DNA of 64,000 nt from Physcomitrium patens (Eukaryota > Streptophyta > Bryopsida > Funariales > Funariaceae), in NCBI RefSeq assembly GCF_000002425.4, contig NC_037270.1:9720494-9784493 (forward strand). Direction: 5' to 3'. The first letter of the stretch is position 1; every line of letters begins with the position of its first letter. The notes under the pieces were generated by a model. The model had not been told where the DNA came from. It made no database searches and was given only the letters and a program-made list of their open reading frames with translations. Position numbers and translations under genes: made by a program. Positions 58,554-64,000 of the stretch are shown here, one piece after another.

Positions 58554-59391
58554 TCGTTCTGTTTATCCATCAGTTTTAAGATGAAAAGTCAAAAAAAGCT
58601 TTATATCCACCTTTAAAATCTTGAAAAAGATTCTCCAAAATCTTGAATAAGGTTCTCCAAAATCTTGATACAAATTGAAACTTCCTATCCAATATAATAT
58701 CTTTTAGCAATCCATGATAGTAATAGATATTGTCAATAAAAAGCTTAGTTTTTTTTTCATCTAAAATAGATTTTGTACATGGTACAAAATGTGCCATTTT
58801 GGTGAAGTGATCTATAATTAAAAATATGGAATCATGTGAATCTAAGACTGAAAGATCTATGATAAAATCCATAGAAATAGAAGACCATAGTTGTTCTAGA
58901 ATAGATAACGGTTGAAGTAGTCCATAAGACCAATGGCAAGGAATTTTGGATCTTTAATAAGTATTGTATGATTGTACAAAGTCTTTGATTGCCTTCTACA
59001 TTTGAGGCTATCAAAAATCTCTTGATATTAGTTCTAAAGTCTTATTGTATTCAAAATGTCTGGCTGCTAGGAAATCATGATGATCTTAAAGAATATATAA
59101 TTATGCCTTCTCTTCTAGAACATATAGTCAATCTTTGAAATATAGTAGGTTTTTCTTGAACTCAAACTTTGAAGTATCATAAGACTTAGATGAAGTATTC
59201 TTGATATCATGAACGAGAAGATTAAAGGACATACTTGATTGAATTTGCTTGACAAAGGTTGAATCAATAGTCAATGTTGATTTTATTGCTCGAATATGAA
59301 AATGCTTGAGCTTCTAAAAGATCATTCTTTATTGATCAAAAAATACATCTCCTTCTTTTGGTATAAGATAAGAATGTCTAGAAAGGGCGCC
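58554..59391 (-). pseudogene. integrase core, copy D
   Basis: The frame 58576-58872 encodes MDFIIDL, IDHFTKMAHFVPCTKSI and DIILDRKFQFVSRFWRTLFK. These carry the first two catalytic D residues of the DDE triad. The zinc finger part (58,900-59,150) is broken by stops. Confidence 0.85.
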
Positions 59392-59709
59392 TCATAGACC
59401 TTGTTGTTTTTCGAGTCGATAAGTGATTTTAAAATTGAATCTATATAAAGACATATTCCAATAGACTTGATGACGATTCAAAACACATGTTGACATGAAG
59501 TAATCAAGGTTCTTATGATTTATATACATAGTAAATAGACTTGAAGTGCCTTCTAAATAATGATGCCATTCTTGAAATGAATCCACAATTGTAACAAGCT
59601 CTTTGTCATAGATTTCATAATTAATCTCGGCTGTTAAAAAATTTCTGGAATGGAAAGCTATTGAGTGGAGTTTGTCATCTATTTCCATTTGTAACAACAT
59701 TGCACCCAT
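59392..59709 (-). pseudogene. RNase H, copy D
   Basis: Starts within TDASDFVMGAMLLQME. AEINYEIYDKELVTIVDSFQ and YINHKNLDYFMST follow, so one catalytic D (TDHKN) has become N. Collinear with copy A residues 250-360. Confidence 0.87.
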
Positions 59710-60700
59710 GACAAAGTTTGACGCATCTCTTTCTACAAAAAATGCCTTAAAAAATTTGATTCAATATAAAATTGGTGTAGAAGTAAATTCTTTCTTTAAA
59801 GCATCAAATGATGCTTCTACTTCTTTATTTCACTTAAGTTTGTCTTTACAAGTCAAACATGTAAGTGGAGCTATAACTTGAAAAAAGTTCTTGATGAAGA
59901 TTTAATAATAATTAGCAAAGCTTAAAAAATATTGCATATCTCGTATTGTTCTTAGAATCTTTCAATCTATGATAGTTTGAACCTTCATGGGATCTATCAT
60001 AAGGCCTTTGTTGAAAATGGCATATCCTAAAAAGTAAACTTGAATAGTATAGAATACATATTTTTCAAACTTTACATATAAACTTGCATCTCTAAGTTTC
60101 TGTAATACATGGCAAATATGAAGTTTATATTCTTTTATACTCTTAGAGTAGATTGGAATGTCGTCTAAATAGCAAATGAAAAAATCATCTGAAAATCTAT
60201 AAAAAAAATATCATTTATAAGATGTTGAAAAGCGGCCGGTACATTTGTGAGTCCAAAAGGCATGACACTATAATCAAAATGTCCATACCTAATTCAAAAA
60301 GCAGTCTTCCATTCATCTCCTTCCCTCATACAAACTAAGTTCTATGCTCTTCATAGATCTATTTTGGTATAGATCTTTGCTTGATTCAGTTGATCAAGAA
60401 GTCCTAAAATCAAAGGCAAAGGATACCTATTTTTGATGGTGATCTTATTGAGTCTTTGATAATGCACACACATCCACAGAGATCCGTCTTTCTTCTTTAC
60501 AAATAAGATAGGAGCTCCGGCTAGGAATTCAAAATGGCATATAAAGTTCTTTGCCAAGTTCTCATCAATGTATTCCTTTAATGCAGCCAATTCATTTTGT
60601 GATAAGCTATTGATTGGTCCAAATGGAGGTTGAGCTCTTTCTTGCAAATCAATTGAATAATCTTAAGGTCGATTCTTTGGAAGAATATTTGCATTCTTCT
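59710..60700 (-). pseudogene. reverse transcriptase, copy D
   Basis: The clearest part is 60351-60647: [20 protein letters not shown], then [19 protein letters not shown] and [18 protein letters not shown], matching copy A. The glycine in LAGAP shows what the stop in copy A replaced. The rest, including the YLDD region near 60,170, lies in broken frames. Confidence 0.87.
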
Positions 60701-61290
60701 TTTCAAAAATATCTTCGAATTCTTGATATTGGCTAGGAATACCACTTGATATTTTTTAACGATTAGAAATGGGCATAGCATATATAGTAAAAGATGATCA
60801 TTTTATTGTAGCATACATGAAAGCTCTCACACCTATTAATAAAGGTTTGGAAGTACTAGACTTTTATACTTTTACTTTGCTAACTTGATATTACATTATA
60901 CTATCAAAAAAGTTAAAATTATAAGAAATCCAATCTATTTGAGGATTACATTTTTTTAGCCATAATAATCCTAAAATAATCAGATTACAAGGAGATCTTA
61001 CTATATTAAATATTACTACACTATTATGATCTTTAATTGTTATATCTAAAAGAACAGTCTCATAGATAACATTTACAAAAGATAACAAATAACCATCTAT
61101 GACTACTACATGTACAGATTTAGTTTTTTTAACTAAAGATATTTTTTGATTTTTGACAAAATCTTCATCTATAAAATAGGCTCAGGCTTCTAAATCTAAT
61201 AAGGCATCAATTTTGTGATTTTTAGGTCCTAAATACATATCTATTATAAAACAAGGTGAAGGTTCTAAAGAAAGAATAAGATCCTTATTA
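60701..61290 (-). pseudogene. protease, copy D
   Basis: 60891-61088 contains ITIKDHNSVVIFNIVRSPCN, then LIILGLLWLKKCNPQIDWIS, matching the protease tail of copy A. Upstream, near 61,210, the active-site block reads ALLDLEA (normally ALLDSGA) followed by a stop. Confidence 0.83.
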
Positions 61291-62392
61291 GGTGTTGCAT
61301 ATGATTCTAGCCGCACGGTCCCTATTGTAGTTCAAAAAACTTGTTTTTCAACACATTATCTTCTTTGGTAATTATGCTCCTCATTTTGTAATTGTATTGC
61401 TTCTTTGGACAATGTTGAGTAATGTGCTTAGCTTCTCTACAATATTAATACAAATCCTTTTAGTGACGCTGAGTCTTTTCTTGCTGTGTAAGAGTTTTTA
61501 AATGTATCATATCAATTTACATTTGTTCTAGCCTTGATGAATACATTTTAAAAAACTTCAAACCTGCCACCATTACTTGACTTGTTTCTCTTCAACGAAG
61601 TCTTTATTCTTGTTACCTTTCATATTAACGATTGTCATATATAATGGCTTGAGCAATAAATTATTCCAAAGATTCTATATTTGGTATTATTAATAACAAA
61701 TCTTTGATACTTTCCTTTAATCCATATCAAAATTGATTGATGAATGCTTTGTCATTCTAGTCTACATTGCAAGCAAGATTTTGGAATTCAGTAGCATATG
61801 TAGTGGTTGATTGTGATTCTTGTTGTAAAGATAAGAGTTTGGTTTCTACTACTCATTCTCAATCACTTTCTTTGAATGTGGCCATAAAAACTTTTAAGAA
61901 TGAATTCAAATCATAAAGAAGTCACAAATCTTTTTTTATTAAAAATACAAACCAAGAGAATGCACTTCCTGATAGAAATGCTCCTATGAATCCAACTTCA
62001 ATAAATCCATCAGGATATTGAAAAAGGTGCAACCTTAGATAGAGCTTGATTTGTTGCAAAAATCCTCAAAATTTTGATCTTATTCCATCAAACATCTTAG
62101 GCATACTAATCTTTGTCCCCATCATATTTGTAGAAGAAAAATTCCTTAAATTTGGTTGTGAAGTCGATCTACTTGCTTCTTTCAATTACACAACTTTTTG
62201 CTGCAGACTCTGAATTTCATCCATAGGTGTAGGCATAATACTTCCATGATTCACGTTAGATATACATGAGATTTCCACTCTAAGAATGTTAACAAGCTCA
62301 TGAAGATCTGCAATAGTTGCAAATCTATTCTCACTTCCACTAGGTGTAGTGTCCATAATCTTTCTTTCCATACGCAATTCAAATAAATCCAA
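61291..62392 (-). pseudogene. gag with zinc knuckle, copy D
   Basis: The N-terminus is in 62186-62392 (MERKIMDTTPSGSENRFATI, then ADLHELVNILRVEISCI). The capsid (about 61,500-62,110) shows FLQQIKLYLRL and QYPDGFIEVGFIGAF. The knuckle near 61,400-61,440 reads CREAKHITQHCPKK: the CX4HX4C half is intact, and the first Cys of CX2C has become Tyr. Either Met at 62392 or 62371 could be the start; the second aligns with copy B. Confidence 0.83.
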
Positions 62393-62611
62393 AAAGTTAA
62401 ATTAGAGGAAGATAATCTGCAACCTCTAATAAAAAATTTTACAAAGAAAGGTAATCCACTTTCCTTAAGGAAAGATCAATGTTAGAAAATAAGATTTTTT
62501 TTTATTTAAAAGGTAGATAGTCCGCAACCTTCAAAACATAACAATAAAAGTAGGGTAATCCACTCACTTCTAAAATAAAACAAAAATAATATGTTAGAAT
62601 TCTTGTCAAAT
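62393..62611 (-). other. copy D leader between LTR and gag
   Basis: The minus-strand sequence after the LTR is ATTTGACAAGAATTCTAAC. Copy B has CTTTAGCAAGAGTCCTAAC at the same place. If both G to A changes are undone, TGGCAAGAGTCC would start a few bases inside, a possible tRNA primer site of unknown specificity. Confidence 0.4.
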
Positions 62612-63160
62612 TATCAGGGACATGAATCTTAGAGAAAGAGAATCCTCAATACATTCTTGTATCAATGAAAAAAACTATAAAGTCACTCCAAAGATAATGT
62701 AATATTAACTAGAATGGCTATAGCCAAAAACAAGAAAATTAGAAAGTCTTGAAATAATACTAAGGACCAGAATGGCATTGAGAAGAGTGAAGAAGGCTTC
62801 ATTCTTGCCTCTATATATACTCTTAACTAGGTTCTACGTAGCAATGTCCTATAAGACCTCCAAAACATGTTGACTTTGTTAGCCACATGTCTTAACTTGC
62901 AAGGCAAGTTATCTATATATGCACCACATGATAAGCTTGTTTCACAAGCTATTATACAAAGTTAACTTGTTCTACAAGCTACCAATATGTGGTTAACTTG
63001 TTGGCCAATTTTTTGACCTATAAACACATCTAAAGTTAAAATCGCATCGATGAAGCTTCTAGAAAGCTTCAGTAAAAGACTTTATAAAATTAATCTATAT
63101 TTATTTACTTCTACCTAAACATATAAGTAATTATTGAGGTAAATATATATGTTTGTAACA
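62612..63160 (-). repeat. gypsy-1 copy D 5' LTR (549 bp)
   Basis: On the minus strand it starts TGTTACAAACATATATTTAC and ends CATGTCCCTGATA. It carries the TATATATA at about 62,811-62,819 in reverse and the whole set of motifs of the copy A LTR. Confidence 0.88.
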
Positions 63161-64000
63161 ACTACCTACATTCAAGGTGCTACAACCCATTTGAGACTTG
63201 TACACCTCTCTTTTTATAAGGATTAGACTAGCTGCTAGTCCTCCTATTTTTTACTAGTAGAACTTATATTTTTACATTTTATACTTCACTATAGTATTTA
63301 AAAATATCAAAATAGCCTAAAAAACTTGTATGGCCTTCAAATCCTGTTCTGTTTCTTCATAATGGCTTCTAAAGTTGTAAAACTCAATTTTATCAAAGTC
63401 TTAAAAAAAATTCTAAAAATTCTAAAAAAATTATAAATAAATTCTAAATAAAATTTTAAAAATCCTATAATATTCTTATAATACTAATATCTATTTAAGA
63501 CTAAACTTTTCTATCTTTTATTTTTATAGAAATAAAATTAATTTATATCTACAAAAAATCATATTTTTATATAATTAACTAAAAAGATATGAAATTCTTT
63601 TTTATGCTTCTTCTAATTATTTAACTAGTCATTGATAGGACTTTATAATTAATACATGCAAATAGAAGACTAATATAGATATTGGTTTCAATAACTAATC
63701 ATAAATACTTAATAGTAAGTAAAAATATTAAACCAACTAAGATAATTACTTCTAAGACTTGTTAAGATTCCATTTTTATAACTTTTTTTTTAAAAAGAAT
63801 ATTTGTTTTATAAATATTTAAATAATTAAAAATATTTTCTAATTTTTATATTTTTATAATTATTTGATTTAAAATTATATTTTTACCTAATCCATTAATT
63901 AATATACATTGGTAGGACTTACAAATACTTTAGTAAATTATCTCAGAAATATAGATAATAGACAAGGATGTAGTAAAAACTAATAAGTGATAATATTGTC
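63161..64000. repeat. flank repeat X, right copy
   Basis: Collinear with 4435-5250: CAAGGTGCTACAACC, CTTCATAATGGCT, TTGTAAAACTCAATTTTA, CTAATCAT and CCATTAATTAATATACATTG in the same order and orientation. No ORF. Confidence 0.7.

Larger units (their letters stand above)
54725..63160 (-). mobile_element. gypsy-1 copy D, near full length, with two nested solo LTRs
   Basis: Minus-strand order: 5' LTR 62612-63160, gag, zinc knuckle, protease, RT, RNase H, integrase, chromodomain, accessory ORF, polypurine tract 54838-54851, and a truncated 3' LTR (about 107 bp, 54725-54831). Solo LTRs at 55058-56379 and 57469-58553 interrupt the accessory ORF and the integrase. Without them the internal part is about 5.4 kb. 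Stops occur in every domain, mostly at former CAA, CGA and TGG codons. Confidence 0.92.

Overview
The window looks like plant nuclear DNA. It is AT-rich, has no operons or bacterial gene signals, and is dominated by plant-type LTR retrotransposons: Ty3/gypsy chromoviruses with a C-terminal chromodomain, and one Ty1/copia element. The low G+C background, with one sharply bounded island of higher G+C and CpG, would suit a bryophyte (moss-like) genome. That is an inference from composition only, and no species is claimed.

Layout. 1-4434: 3' part of a young gypsy-1 chromovirus (copy A, + strand), with reverse transcriptase, RNase H, integrase and chromodomain open in one frame, a single in-frame stop at 633-635, an extra downstream ORF (3418-3840), a polypurine tract and a 553-bp 3' LTR. 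4435-10991: AT-rich decayed repeats. 10992-17556: a complete but dead Ty1/copia element (- strand) with a solo LTR of another family nested in its 3' LTR. 17557-20240: AT-rich, no gene seen. 20241-22560: a G+C-richer, apparently single-copy island with exon-like stretches but no identifiable protein. 22561-25386: AT-rich with microsatellites. 25387-32616: broken LTRs and two gypsy-1 fragments meeting head-on (F, +; E, -). 32617-49973: a gypsy-1 copy (C, -) split by a deep nest: a solo-type LTR, inside it a second chromovirus lineage (gypsy-2, +, 34770-42233), and inside that another solo LTR. 50260-51730: another decayed LTR. 52745-54470: 5' part of gypsy-1 copy B (+). 54725-63160: near full-length but dead gypsy-1 copy D (-) with two solo LTRs nested in it. 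63161-64000: flanking sequence homologous to that at 4435-5250.

At least five gypsy-1 copies (A-F, some partial) can be compared inside the window. The older ones carry many stops of the CAA to TAA, CGA to TGA and TGG to TAG type, as expected from long-term cytosine deamination of methylated repeats. Copy A is much better preserved. The comparison also shows that the ORF downstream of the chromodomain is a conserved part of the family, not chance: copy D keeps the same frame and the same stop position without frameshifts in the aligned parts. This accessory ORF of unknown function is the most interesting candidate. A recurrent 1.1-1.3 kb solo-LTR family (ends TGTC.TATTA ... TATATCAC..CA, 4-bp target duplications) explains most of the non-coding insertions.
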